64,000 nucleotides of DNA, from NCBI RefSeq assembly GCF_009727055.1, contig NC_052354.1, positions 44,948,784 through 45,012,783 of the forward strand, in the 5' to 3' direction. The DNA comes from Benincasa hispida (lineage: Eukaryota; Streptophyta; Magnoliopsida; Cucurbitales; Cucurbitaceae). Shown here one piece after another: positions 1-11,440 of this stretch. Positions within the stretch are counted from its first letter, which is position 1. Each line of letters begins with the position of its first letter. The notes below the pieces were generated by a model. The model did not search any database. It had not been told where the DNA came from and worked only from the letters and a program-made list of their open reading frames with translations. The translations under genes were made by a program, and so were the position numbers.

Positions 1-1427
1 GAAGAAGACCACAAGGCATCGATCGAACATCAGCGCAGACTCAACCTTGCGATGAAAGAGGTCGTTAAAAAGGAGATCATCAAGTGGTTAGATGAGGGTA
101 TTATTTACCCGATAGTAAACAGCACGTGGGTCAACCCCGTGTAGTGTGTGTCGAAAAAAGGCAGCATGACGGTAGTCCCCGATGAGAATAATGAGCTGAT
201 ACCGCAAAGAACTTTCACCGGGTGGCGTATTTGCATGGACTACTGCAAGTTGAATGCGGCAACGAAGAAAGATCATTTCCCTCTATCGTTCATCGACAAA
301 ATACTAGATCGTCTAGTCAAAAATGACTTTTACTACTTTCTGGATGGCTATGCCGGGTATAACATAATTATGATTGCTCTAGAAGATCAGGACAAGACCA
401 CATTCACCTGCCCATATGGGACTTTTGCTTTTCGCCACATGCCATTCGGCCTCTGCAATGCACCGAGCACGTTCCAAAGGTGCATGATGGCCATCTTTTC
501 AGACTATCTTGAGGACTCTGTTGAAATCTTCATGGATGACTTCTTTGTCTATAGGCACACCTATGAAGTCTGTCTGGCCAACTTGGAGAAGATACTGAAA
601 AGATGCGAGGAGACGAATCTCGTTCTTAATTAGGAAAATGGCATTTTATGGTAAAGGATGGTGTTGTGTTGGGGCACAAGGTTTCTCGGGCGGGTTGGAG
701 GTGGATAAGGCAAAAATAGAAGCAATTGAAAAACTCCCACCTTCAACAAGTGTAAAGGCTGTAAGAAGTTTCTTGGGCATGCCGGATTCTACAGACTCTT
801 TGTCAAAGACTTATCGAAAATAGTACGACCACGGAGTGCGTTGATGGAGGCTGATAGAAATTTGATTTTGACGACAATTGCCTCAACGCATTTAGGATTT
901 TGAAGGATGCACTGATAACCGCACCCGTGTTAATCGCACCTGATTAGACACTTCCTTTTGAATTAATGTGCGATGCAAGTGGGTATGCGATGGGAGCAGC
1001 TCTGGCACAGAAGAGAAAGACAATCTTACATCCTATCGCATATGCGAGTAAGACGCTGAATCTTGCTCAGACTAATTACACCACCACAGAAAAGGAGCTT
1101 CTTGCGGTATTTTTTGCGTTGGAAAAATTTAGAGCATATCTGTTGGGAACAAAGGTACTCATCCATACTGATCATTCAGCGATAAAGTATTTAATGACAA
1201 AGAAGGATGCGAAGCCGAGGTTGATCAGATGGGTTCCTCTCCTCTAGGAATTTAACATAGAAATAATTGATCGTAAGGGGACAGAGAACAAAGTTGCGGA
1301 TCACTTGTCCAGATTGGAAAACTCTGAGGTTGACCGCAATGAGGCAAAGGTGAGTGCGGTATTCCCAGATGAGCAGTTGTTCCATATTGAAGAATTGTCA
1401 TGGTATGCTGACATAGTCAACTATTTG
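1..1427 (+). pseudogene. Athila pol fragment: reverse transcriptase and RNase H, with stops
   Basis: The reading frame from the window start gives the RT region: WRICMDYCKLNAATKKDHFP near 224-283, then the DGYAGYN segment, TTFTCPYGTFAFRHMPFGLC near 400-456, and the catalytic FMDDF at about 530-545. The RNase H region at 966-1250 has [16 protein letters not shown] and [18 protein letters not shown], including the family's Asp and Glu residues. The frame is broken by TAG at about 142 (where CAG would encode Gln), TAG at about 631, a frameshift around 640-700, and stops near 821, 944 and 1246. The sequence runs into the gap at 1428. This is a dead retrotransposon polyprotein, not a host gene. 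Confidence 0.88.
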
Positions 1428-2422
1428 NNNNNNNNNNNNNNNNNNNNNNNNNNNNNNNNNNNNNNNNNNNNNNNNNNNNNNNNNNNNNNNNNNNNNNNNN
1501 NNNNNNNNNNNNNNNNNNNNNNNNNNNNNNNNNNNNNNNNNNNNNNNNNNNNNNNNNNNNNNNNNNNNNNNNNNNNNNNNNNNNNNNNNNNNNNNNNNNN
1601 NNNNNNNNNNNNNNNNNNNNNNNNNNNNNNNNNNNNNNNNNNNNNNNNNNNNNNNNNNNNNNNNNNNNNNNNNNNNNNNNNNNNNNNNNNNNNNNNNNNN
1701 NNNNNNNNNNNNNNNNNNNNNNNNNNNNNNNNNNNNNNNNNNNNNNNNNNNNNNNNNNNNNNNNNNNNNNNNNNNNNNNNNNNNNNNNNNNNNNNNNNNN
1801 NNNNNNNNNNNNNNNNNNNNNNNNNNNNNNNNNNNNNNNNNNNNNNNNNNNNNNNNNNNNNNNNNNNNNNNNNNNNNNNNNNNNNNNNNNNNNNNNNNNN
1901 NNNNNNNNNNNNNNNNNNNNNNNNNNNNNNNNNNNNNNNNNNNNNNNNNNNNNNNNNNNNNNNNNNNNNNNNNNNNNNNNNNNNNNNNNNNNNNNNNNNN
2001 NNNNNNNNNNNNNNNNNNNNNNNNNNNNNNNNNNNNNNNNNNNNNNNNNNNNNNNNNNNNNNNNNNNNNNNNNNNNNNNNNNNNNNNNNNNNNNNNNNNN
2101 NNNNNNNNNNNNNNNNNNNNNNNNNNNNNNNNNNNNNNNNNNNNNNNNNNNNNNNNNNNNNNNNNNNNNNNNNNNNNNNNNNNNNNNNNNNNNNNNNNNN
2201 NNNNNNNNNNNNNNNNNNNNNNNNNNNNNNNNNNNNNNNNNNNNNNNNNNNNNNNNNNNNNNNNNNNNNNNNNNNNNNNNNNNNNNNNNNNNNNNNNNNN
2301 NNNNNNNNNNNNNNNNNNNNNNNNNNNNNNNNNNNNNNNNNNNNNNNNNNNNNNNNNNNNNNNNNNNNNNNNNNNNNNNNNNNNNNNNNNNNNNNNNNNN
2401 NNNNNNNNNNNNNNNNNNNNNN
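1428..2422. other. Assembly gap (995 N)
   Basis: The run of N lies inside the Athila pol gene, between RNase H and the end of integrase. The missing piece should contain most of the integrase domain. Any reading frame drawn across the Ns is meaningless. Confidence 0.99.
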
Positions 2423-2709
2423 ACAAGAAGCGCTGGCACGACAAACACATATGCGGTAAAAATCTCCATGTGGGACAAAAGGTCTTGCTCTTCAATTCAC
2501 GGCTACGGCTCTTTCCTGGCAAGTTAAAATCGCGCTGGTTCGGACCCTCTATCATTAAAGAAATATTCCCGCATGGATGATTTTCAGTAAGAAAATACCT
2601 CTATAGACTTGAAAACCCCGGAATAGAGAAAAATGGAGTGGCCCCTGCATTGGCATGCAACATCACTTGGGGCGCAAGTCATCAAGAGTATCCTTTTGTT
2701 TATTTATGA
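2423..2709 (+). pseudogene. Athila integrase C-terminal fragment
   Basis: After the gap the sequence translates, with frame changes, as [19 protein letters not shown], then [20 protein letters not shown], then a stop in the PHG motif. This is the conserved C-terminal tail of plant Athila integrases, where the arrangement [22 protein letters not shown] and FPHG is usual. The tail ends near 2709 with a stretch rich in the residues that usually close these polyproteins. It continues the RT/RNase H fragment left of the gap and belongs to the same element. Confidence 0.75.
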
Positions 2710-4051
2710 TTCATGAACTCTCTTTACTACAACACTTCAATTATCATTCTGCATCCAATCTTGTATTACCTATCATCGCATATCTACTTCGTTACTTCTT
2801 TACAAAAAAAAAAATTTGTTAACTTTGTTTTTTTAATTGACCCTCTCAATGTTTTCTTCTTACAAACAATCGAGGCAAACGATTGTGAAGGCGCTACACG
2901 AAGAAGCAACTTATCTTATTCTGTCAGTGCAATCCAAAAAAGATAGATCGCCGCAAAGTTGGATGCATCAACAAACAATGCAGACGACAGCGCAAATTTG
3001 GGCGGTGTATTCTTCCTTAACTTTATTCCAAATTTTGCGCTATTGCATTGCATTTTTAATTTTTGAAATTTTATCACCCATCCTCTTTGATTATCGCAAT
3101 CATTTCATATTGATAAATTTAGTAAGTCTCTGCACGATTTCTCTTTGCCAATTATGATTTTAATGATGAAACACATGCTTCTATTCTTTCGTATATACTA
3201 GAGTCAACTTAATTTTAAGAGAGTCATCTCATGAAATATTTCTAGAAGTTAGTGGTTTGCTAGCTTTCTTTCAAACTGACCCTTTACCAGACTTACTAAG
3301 AACATCGCATGACTTCTTTCAATCTTTTGGCAATGAGGACATTGCCACATTTTAAATTTAGGGGTGAGGTATTTATTTTTAACCTTGCTATTTTTTTTTT
3401 AAAAAAAAAAAGATAAAAAAAAAAAAGAAGAAGAAAAAGAAAAGAGGAAAATGTTGAGAATAAAAACTCCACTGTCAACGCAATGGGAAACCCATGTTGA
3501 TAAGAGTTAAGTTGTGAAAGGCACTTACCCGTAGTTGGATGTTCGCATGACACACGTGGGGGCAAGTCAAAACGAAAGTAGGTCGCCAAGATCAACGCAT
3601 AAATAAATGACCGCAACTCCGCTGCCAAGTAGGTTTGAGTTTAGTTTGAGAAAGAGCGCCTTGCTCATAGTTGTATGTCCGCATGACACACGTGGGGGCA
3701 AGCCAAAACGAAGGTAAGGCACTTGGATCAGCGCAAGGTCAGAAAAAAAAATAACCATGTCAAAAAATATGCAAGGATAAAATCATTTAACACCCCAATG
3801 AAAAAGTTTTTTGTGAAATAAATCATGTGATGTCTTGGAATTTAGTAAAGTCCTTTTGAAGTTTAAACTTGCAGTCCCTAAGTCTTAGAAATATTTTAAG
3901 AAGAGACTTGAATAAGACTTAAGGAAATTTTGGTGTATAAGATTTGAAGGAAGTATCCTTGAGAAATCTAAGAAAAGAGAATTGCGGTCGACTTTCTAAA
4001 GGAAATCTTTAGCTTATGCTTGAGGACAAGCATTGTTTAAATTTGGGGGTG
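2710..4051 (+). other. Athila non-coding spacer and polypurine tract
   Basis: There is no convincing coding sequence between the end of pol and the 3' LTR, which is common in Athila elements that lack an env-like ORF. It holds T- and A-rich runs near 3389-3450. A sequence at about 3539-3580 (ATGTTCGCATGACACACGTG and the bases after it) recurs slightly diverged at about 3675-3715, an imperfect direct repeat with a spacing of about 135 bp. The end reads GAGGACAAG, CATTG, TTTAAATTTGGGGGTG, the usual Athila polypurine tract immediately before the LTR. Confidence 0.7.
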
Positions 4052-5736
4052 TGATAACGGGTAGAAATGCATGTTATTACATATCTAAGTTATGAAACAA
4101 TGAAGGTTTGTGTTGATAAAATATGTTAGATTGCGTCCAAAAAGCATTAAGCTCATAACATTGTTGCCGCATGCGTTCATTGCATAAGAACGGTTAACTT
4201 TGGTATTTTTATGCAAAATATGCGTTAACGCAGGGCAGAAAGCGCGATCACACGAAATCAATGGTTGAGCGCAGCATTACCACAAGGCTTTGCGATGATT
4301 TGTGTTCGCAAACATTTGCTCAAGAAGGACTGCCGCATAGAGCTGACGCAACTTGATGGGCGCATCTGGGTGAAAGGCATAATTAATCATGATAGGAAAA
4401 AAAGCTGATGACAGTCGAATTCGAATTAAGTTGATAAGCCACTGACGATAACAAGTACACTCAGCTTTTCGGTGACAAATATTCGGTGCATCAATCAGAG
4501 AATTAAAGTCATCACATCTGTGCAATCATAAGAGAGAAGTCGCTTTTCACCCCGAAGCTCTATAAATACCGAAGGCATCCTTCAGAAAAGGGGTTTAGTT
4601 CAACTAGTTCAGCAGTCACCGAGTTCGGATACTTAGATAGTTTTAGCCTTGTTCTTAGATTTTCTTTTATTTTAAGGCAAAAGCGAGAAAAGAAGATTGT
4701 GCCGATAGATCGTTCCGGTGAGCTTGGGAGAGCGCCAGAAGCTTCAAGATCAGAGAGAGGGCTACCTCCTGCGGAAGCACGATTATCTTTTGAATCGAAT
4801 AGAGTTGCCAGTGTAAAAGCCTTGGGTAGCAAGGGATTGCTACCAGGTTCTCTACCCTTATCTTCCATAGTTATTTTGTACTCAAACTCATTTATAGAAA
4901 TGGAATTTACTTCTCTATATCTATTCACTCTCTGTTGTTTATGCATGAGTAGCTAAATCTGTTGAGTGGGTTGAAAGGCACTTAGCCAGTATAACTGGGG
5001 ATCTTCATTCTATGCGTTTATCTTGTATTATGTATGCTTCATTCGTCCATTAGAGATACTCGGGAGGGTAGTCTAAGGGTAGAATCTAAGCTTGGAAAAG
5101 TAAGGTAAGAATCTAGGCTTGGGAGAGTCAGATTAGAATGCATAATGAAGAGATAGAAGCTTAGGAATAAGCACTGTTTGCTATTAACGCATCGCATGCA
5201 TCCTAGAGATAGGATATGATTGTGTGCTTATCTTTGTGTGCATCTTGCATCATCCTATAGGAAAAGAGGAGAGACTTAGGAATAAGCTCTATGGATACTT
5301 TTGCATTTAACACATGCGTCCTAGACTTAGGAGCACCACATTTGCATTAGAAAATGACTTGTTATGCATGAGTGTAGCATGATCGCACAGTCTGAAGCAT
5401 TCTCAAGTAATGCTAGTAAAAGACCTTCTCAATCCATTCCTCCGTATACTCAGTGCATTAATCGCGTACTCAAAACTTTTCTCAAATCCGTTGCATTTAT
5501 TTATTTTTATTACTGCAAACAACATTCCCAACAACTACTTGATTTATTTGGTTACCGCAAAGTCTTCTGAGAAATTACCACCACATATTGCTTTCCAAAG
5601 TCCCTGAGTTTGACCCTAGACTTACCAGGAAACTCAATGGGGTTTACACTTGGATTCCACTGAGAAAACTTGAGTGCTCAACGCATTTTCATCATCGCAT
5701 TTCATCCATAATTCCACCTCATAAAACAACACATCA
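4052..5736 (+). repeat. 3' LTR of plus-strand Athila element
   Basis: The LTR starts TGATAACGGG directly after the polypurine tract and ends ACATCA at 5736, giving the TGA/TCA ends expected of an LTR. It is about 1.69 kb long, typical for Athila. The second LTR copy is outside the window, so the 5' boundary rests on the polypurine tract and the 3' boundary on the target-duplication match described for the whole element. A start two bases earlier (TGTGATAACG) is possible. Confidence 0.7.
4561..4568 (+). promoter_or_regulatory. TATA box in Athila LTR
   Basis: CTC is followed by TATAAATA in the middle of the LTR, about 510 bp from its start. This is where the retrotransposon's own promoter is expected (U3/R boundary). 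Function is inferred from position and sequence only. Confidence 0.5.
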
Positions 5737-5741
5737 GAAGG

Positions 5742-7137
5742 CTTGTTTAATCTTTTCTTAAGCTAAGTTCAACTATGAAAGCAATAAAAACGGGATTTTG
5801 ATAAAGTAAGAAACATACTTGAAGTCAAAGGATAGAAGATAATCGCAAAAAAATATTGTTCAATCTTATTTCTAGTCCAAGTGAGACATTTAATGCAATC
5901 TCTATCATCGATTTTTACAAATTAGTCATGCAAACGAATTATGCACCCAACTATTTGCTTGACTCGACTAGGCTAACCTCTAAAAAGGCAGATAGCTAGG
6001 GAAATCTAATCAAGAAAGCATTCAAACTATTGATTAAAATTGGAAAGGTCTGACCCTAATCAACCTATATGCCTCTAGTTCTATTGGGTTTGATAGCGTC
6101 CATATAGAATAGAAAACATATGCATTAATTTCGAGAATTCAATTGTGTCGATTAATTGTCAAGATAGCCATATTCAATTAATCAAATTTGTCCTTGAATC
6201 TAGCAATTTATGTATTCTAGGAATAGCCATCAAATACAAAATTAACCGATGCCACTTAGTAGACTCTAGTTAGACATTCTTATACATGAATACATCCTAG
6301 CAACATATTCAATCAAGATATTAGCAAAACTAAGAAGTTTGGCTTAATATGCTTAAAAGACAAAAATCCCTAAACATGCTTTTAGAACTTAAAACTGGTT
6401 CAAGAATCCATAATTTCATAATGCAATTTACAAGGAAAAGCAGAAAACTAAAAAAGATTGCAAGAATTCTTGAAACTAGAAACAAAATTGAAGAAATTAC
6501 TTCACAAATTCATAGACAAATCTATGAAGAAATCCATTATAATGTTTACAATCAAAGAAAGAAAATGAAAATCTAACTAATTAGAGACAAAGTTACCAAG
6601 GAATTGAATTGGTGAAGAGAGAAACCCCGAACTCCATAAAGAATTTTGCCCTCTTTTTTTGCCTCAAATGAAAGAAAAATGTTTTATAGTCGTAGGTGTA
6701 GCGTCACAACACTGAGGCTAGCGTTGTAATGCTAAATCATAAAAAAGCCAAGAAGCGTTGGGCTAAGGTCTTGACGCTGCGCTAATGCTCAGTTGCACAA
6801 CGGGCACGTGCGTGTGCACGGACAGTTATGTCAAACTCCGGAGCGTTGCAACACTGCCCTATTTTGCAGCAAATGGATGCTTTCTGTCTTGAAGTGTTGC
6901 TCGATGCTTATAGGACGGTCGTGACGTTGAGTCTGATGGAATTTTGGTAATTACTCTGATTCTCTTCAACTTTATTGACTTCTTGGTTATTTTTTATCCT
7001 TTTTAGTCCAATTTTCTCGAAATGACTTCTAATCGCTCCCGGGACTATTTACCTACAAAATGAACATTAAAAGCAAACAAATAACACAATTTTGAGGGAA
7101 TTAACGTAGAAAATATATCTCTCTTAAAGACCTATCA
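5742..7137 (-). repeat. 3' LTR (interrupted) of minus-strand Athila element
   Basis: The stretch matches 21106-22504 almost base for base over long runs, such as CTTGTTTAATCTTTTCTTAA and the segment around TATAGAATAGAAAACATATG. The right boundary is TGATAGG on the minus strand, just after a polypurine-like tract. The left end is cut at the insertion site of the plus-strand Athila element. Substitutions and small indels against the other LTR are frequent, which implies the element is not young. A short open stretch at 6349-6576 recurs in the other LTR but has no recognisable domain. Confidence 0.85.
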
Positions 7138-7158
7138 AAACACCCCGAATTTAACTCT
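7138..7158 (-). other. Polypurine tract of minus-strand Athila element
   Basis: On the minus strand the sequence reads AAATTCGGGGTGTTT immediately before the LTR start TGATAGG. This is the standard plus-strand priming tract position for reverse transcription. Confidence 0.6.
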
Positions 7159-7632
7159 TGGTCGTCCCGAGCAAGTCAAAACTAGAAATATGCATGCAGT
7201 CAATAAAAAATGAACATTCATTTGTGCATTCATTCAAAGAGGTCATTCAAAATGTTTATATGTTCATTTTTATCTACACAAAAATTCGATTCACATCTCT
7301 CTTTTCAACAAACAAGGAAGTAAATGATACAAATGGACACTTAGAATTTTAAAATTTTTCTAAAAGGAGTTAAAACTTATTTTTGAAAAGAAAACGTCTT
7401 TTTCTTGTAAAGTTATAAAAGAAAGGACTACTCAGTTTTAGTTTATTTAAAGGCCAAAACTGGTAGAAAGTCAATATCCAACTCTTTATTCCTCTTTGCC
7501 CTACACTGACTTCGTTATCGGTCTAAGATATACCTAACTTGCAAAAAAAAAGAGCCAATTCTAGGACAAGGGTGCCTTTTTAATCTCATGCACACAAAAT
7601 GTAAATGACATTTCTTTTACCTAGAGAGATAG
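7159..7632. other. Athila internal spacer left of the nested gypsy element
   Basis: This is 3' internal sequence of the minus-strand Athila element and has no recognisable coding sequence. It continues at 13527 after the nested element, with the GATAG target site at its right edge (7628-7632). Confidence 0.6.
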
Positions 7633-8152
7633 TGATAGGCCTCCGATTGTACTGTAGTATCAAAGAAGGAAGAATAGAGTTAATATAAGAAAAATGGAAG
7701 TTGCGATGGTTAAAGAGGTTAGGGACCATAGTTAAGTGACTTTCAATTTGGTTGGGAGAAGTACTCATTTAAAAGAAGAGGGAAGCGGAAGGAGGATGCA
7801 TTAAAGAACTAAATATCTTGGGTGAGGGAAGTGAGCTTTCGTGTGTGGGGAGCTCGGGTTAGATTGATCGTGTAAAAGCAGCGGAGGAGTATTACTCATC
7901 GTTTACCTCATTTACTAGGCAATCATGTGGAAGAGTCTTGGCGATCGTGTAGTAAGAGTAAGCGATCATGTAGTAAGTGTAAACGATCGTGTAGAAGATA
8001 GAGCGATTGTGTAGTAATTGTAAGTGATCGTGTAGTTGTTGTTTGTCTGTCATCGTTTAGCAAAGTTATGTAAATTGTTTAGTTATTTTGATATATGATC
8101 GTGTAATCACACTTTATCAATAAATACATTTTAAACGATCAGTTTCCTATCA
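7633..8152 (+). repeat. 5' LTR of chromodomain gypsy element
   Basis: This 520 bp LTR starts TGATAGGCC and ends CTATCA. The 3' part holds a degenerate array of short units built on CGATCGTGTAGTAAGTGTA between about 7920 and 8110. The other LTR is 551 bp; part of the difference lies in the number of these units, as expected from repeat slippage after insertion. Confidence 0.93.
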
Positions 8153-8155
8153 AAT

Positions 8156-8167
8156 TGGTCTTAGAGC
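8156..8167 (+). other. Primer binding site, tRNA-Met type
   Basis: TGGTCTTAGAGC, three bases after the LTR, matches the usual plant initiator tRNA-Met primer site TGGTATCAGAGC at 10 of 12 positions. Confidence 0.7.
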
Positions 8168-8184
8168 AAACAACCTGTGCAGGC

Positions 8185-9290
8185 ATGGCTCTGAAACGGT
8201 TTGAGGAACAGTTGAAGTTGCTAGACCAGGAGATCTCTGGACTCAGAGTCGAAATGCAGAAATTACCAACCATAGAGGAGAATTTAGCGTCATTAGTGAA
8301 GAGCATTGAACAATTGGGATTGCAAGCATAGAAACATAAAAAAAAAAATGCTCATATCGTATGTTGCGAAAATGGAGAAAAAAAAAATGAAAGTGATGGA
8401 AGAGATGGAAGGATCGAACAACAATAATCTGTGCGGAACGAATAGTTCAGTTAAAGCAGCGGGTGAAGAAGCGACTTGTGATCGAAGAAAAATCAAGAAA
8501 GTCGAGATGCTGGTGTTTAGCAGAAGGGATCTAGATGCGTGGCTATTAAGAGCAGATCGCTACTTTCAGATTCATAAACTACCAGAATTCGAGAAGATGA
8601 CGGTGGCAGTTGTGAGTTTCAATGGCGTCGCATTAGACTAGTATCGATCAAAGTAAGTTAGGGAGCCATTCAAAGATTGGGAAGATCTGAAGGGAAGAAT
8701 GTAAGTCCGATTTCGATCTTTAAGAGAGGGATCGATTTGTGGTAGATTCTTGGCTATCAAACAAGAAACCACTATAGAAGCATATCGAAACCTGTTTGAT
8801 TTATTGGTGGCGCCATTACCACACTTATCGAACGAAGTGTTGGAAGAGACATTCGTGAATGGTTTAGCACCATGGATAAAAGCTGAGGTCAAATGTTGGG
8901 AACCGTCAGGGCTAGCGCAAATGATATCGTTAACACGGTGAGTTGAAGATAGAGAGAATGCGCGGGTCGAAGTAGGTCGGGCGCGAATGTTCGGAGGTAA
9001 GATCCAAAACTCGAATTCTGTGAAATTTAATATTGGAAATGTGAGTAAATCGGGAAGTAGTAGAGATATGAAAGAATGAGGGAAATCCGGAGAGATATTT
9101 ACGATGAGGACAATTACGTTGCGAGGTATGTCGACTAACGATAACCGAAGAGAAACTCCGGTGAGGAGGTTAACAGACACTGAATTCTAGACGAAGAGAG
9201 AGAAAGGACTTTGTTTCCAATGCGTTGAAAAATATATCGTAGGGCATCAGTGAAAAGAGCGTGAACTTAGAGAACTGAGGCTACTGGTTA
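8185..9290 (+). pseudogene. gag of chromodomain gypsy element
   Basis: A start at 8185 opens a coiled-coil-like N-terminus (MALKRFEEQLKLLDQEISGL) that stops at TAG 8328. The capsid-like part follows with FSRRDLDAWLLRADRYFQIH (near 8515-8575) and EETFVNGLAPWIKAEVK (near 8838-8890), both characteristic of plant gypsy gag. Further stops occur at 8638 and 8939. A zinc knuckle near 9207-9252 reads CFQCVEKYIVGHQ and then TGA where the last Cys codon (TGC) is expected, so the CCHC box itself is broken. It is non-functional. Confidence 0.88.
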
Positions 9291-9735
9291 TGCATGTGTC
9301 CGGTGAAGAATTGTTCTTGCATGAAGAAGACGAAATGAGAGAGGAGACGCTGGAATTGAACACGTTGACCGTGAATGAAGAAGTCCCGCTGATTGCAGAA
9401 CTCTCTGTGAACTCGGTTGTGGGTTTGAAGAATCCTCGAACAATGAAGATTAAAAGGGAGATCAAAGGGGAAGCGGTGGTAATACTGGTTAACTGTGGAG
9501 CTACTCACAACTTCATATCAGAAGGAATAGTGAATCGTTTGCAGTTGGCAATCACAGAAATGACAAATTATGAGGTAGTTTTAGGATCGGGAGCTACAGT
9601 ACGAGTAAGGGAGTATGTAAGAATGTGGAAATGATAATAGAAGAATGGAAGGTGAATGATAGCTTCCTGCCATTAGAGTTAGAAAGTGTAGACGTTATTT
9701 TGGGGATGCAGTGGCTACATTCTTTAGGAAAAAAA
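9291..9735 (+). pseudogene. Retroviral-type aspartic protease region
   Basis: The frame has VVILVNCGATHNFISEGIV at about 9475-9531. Plant gypsy proteases normally have LIDSGATHNFIS here, with a catalytic Asp. This copy has Asn in its place (codon AAC), so the protease would be inactive even without the stop at 9632. The region continues as LESVDVILGMQWLHSLG near 9680-9730, the second conserved protease block. It lies between gag and RT of the same element. Confidence 0.85.
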
Positions 9736-9736
9736 A

Positions 9737-10980
9737 ATGGTCGATTGGCGGAATTTAACAATGAATTTTATTGATGAGGGCCAAAAAGTTACCTTGCAGG
9801 GTGATCCAAGTCTTAAAAAGGCAAGAATTTGTCTGAGATGTATGGTGAAGACTCTAGCAGCTGAAGATCAAGGGTTGTTGGTTGAATGTAGAATGTTTGA
9901 CGTAGGTGAATTTGTGGCAAAGCAATACGAAAGTGAGGAAATCGACACAATGCCAGAATATCTATCAACCTTGTTAACTAAGTTTAAGGATGTATTTGAA
10001 TGGCTGGAGGAACTTCCTCCTTGTCGAAGTACAGAGCACCATATCCAGTTGAAGGAAGGAACCAACCCAATAAATGTTCGACCATACCAATATGCGTATC
10101 ACCAGAAGGCAAAGATGGAGAAATTAGTCGAGGAAATGTTGGATTTGGGCATCATTAAACCAAGTACCAGCCCCTACTCAAGCCCTGTTCTACTGGTCAG
10201 GAAGAAGGATGGAAGATGGACATTTTATGTGGATTACTGTGCTCTCAACACTGCCACCATTCCAGACAAATTCCCGATTCCAGTTGTGGAAGAGCTTTTT
10301 GATGAATTGAATGGAGTTGCTTTATCCTCCAAGCTGGATTTGAAGTCGAGCTACCATCAAATTAGGATGAACTCGAGGGATGTGGAGAAGACTACCTTTC
10401 GGACATATGAAGGACATTATGAATTCTTGGCAATCCTTTCGGTTTAACCAATGCACCTTCCACATTTCAGGCACTGATGAATACCATATTCAAGTCTTAC
10501 TTACATCATTTTGTGTTAGTATTCTTTGATGATTTACTAGTGTATAGTAGAATCTAGAGGAGCATTTGCAGCATCTAGAGGTGGTACTATCAATGTTAAG
10601 GGAGAAAGAGCTTTATGTTAATAGGAAGAAATGTCAATTTGCAAAGGACAGAGTGAAGTATTTGGGGCATATCATTTCAAAGCAAGGAGTGGAGGTAGAT
10701 TCGGAGAAGGTGCGGGCAGTGTTGGAGCGGCCAGTGCCTAAGACAATTAAAGAGGTGAGGGGTTTTTGGGATTATCTGGCTATTACCAAAGATTCATACA
10801 AACTTATGGAAGTATAACGGCTTCATTGACACAGATTTTAAAAGGAGGAACCTTTCAGTGGACGGAGGAAGCTCAATATGCCTTTGAGAAGCTCAAAACT
10901 GCTATGATGACATTGCCCGTGTTAGCGTTACCTGATTTCAGTCCCTTTGAGGTGGAGACTGATGCTTCAGGGTATGGATA
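9737..10980 (+). pseudogene. Reverse transcriptase and start of RNase H
   Basis: RT blocks appear in order: [78 protein letters not shown], then after a one-base frameshift near 10430 the [15 protein letters not shown] block and [11 protein letters not shown] (the catalytic DD). Next come KCQFAKDRVKYLGHIIS and the LSGYYQRFI connection, with another frameshift near 10770. RNase H opens with FEVETDASGYG at 10950-10980 and is cut by TAA. The fragment order is intact but the frame is not. Confidence 0.92.
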
Positions 10981-11440
10981 AGAGCTGTGCTAGTGCAGTA
11001 GAGAAGACCGATTGCTTTTTATAGCCATACCCTGTGAATGAGAGACCGTGCAAAACCAGTATATGAAAGGGAGTTGATAGTTGTTGTCATGGCCATCCAA
11101 AGGTGGTGACCTTACTTGTTGGGAAGACGGTTTGTCATTAAAACTGATCAGAAAGCATTAAAGTTTTTGCTTGAGCAGAGGACGATACAATCGCAATATT
11201 AGAAGTGGGTTGATAAATTGCTTGGTTATGATTTTGAAGTAGTTTATCGTCCAGGATTGGAGAATGGAGCCGCAGATGCATCGTCTCGAGTAGATATAGA
11301 GACTCAGTTGGCTCAGTTGTCGGCCCCTACTATCATCGATATGGCTGTAATTCAGAAGGAAGTAGAGTAGGATGATCGGTTACAATGAATCAAAGGTCGT
11401 GTACTATGGAAGGAGGATGGAGTACAAGATTTTTCTCTCC
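10981..11440 (+). pseudogene. RNase H remainder
   Basis: With frame shifts and stops this stretch still shows ERELIVVVMAIQRW (near 11070-11108), FVIKTDQKALKFLLEQR (near 11130-11180) and DKLLGYDFEVVYRPGLENGA (near 11210-11270), followed by the DA(L)SR block. This is the normal end of RNase H in gypsy polyproteins. Confidence 0.82.

Larger units (their letters stand above)
1..5736 (+). mobile_element. Athila-type Ty3/gypsy retrotransposon, 5' part outside window
   Basis: In order the element shows reverse transcriptase, RNase H, an assembly gap, the integrase C-terminus, a long non-coding spacer, a polypurine stretch ending in TTTGGGGGTG, and a 3' LTR. The RT block with TTFTCPYGTFAFRHMPFGLC and FMDDFFVY is the Athila lineage style. 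The LTR ends in CA at 5736, followed by GAAGG. The undisturbed copy of the invaded LTR has GAATG at the same place (near 21100), so this looks like insertion into the 3' LTR of the minus-strand Athila element, with a 5 bp target duplication that has since diverged by one base. Gag, protease and the 5' LTR would lie left of the window. Coding parts carry stops, so the copy is inactive. Confidence 0.85.

Noticed and set aside
1305..2555. Long open frames of 350-385 codons on both strands
   Set aside because: They cross the 995 bp run of N and consist almost wholly of undefined residues.
6349..6576. 75-codon frame found again at 21715-21942
   Set aside because: It lies within both LTRs of the Athila element, is Lys/Ile-rich because of base composition, and has no known domain.
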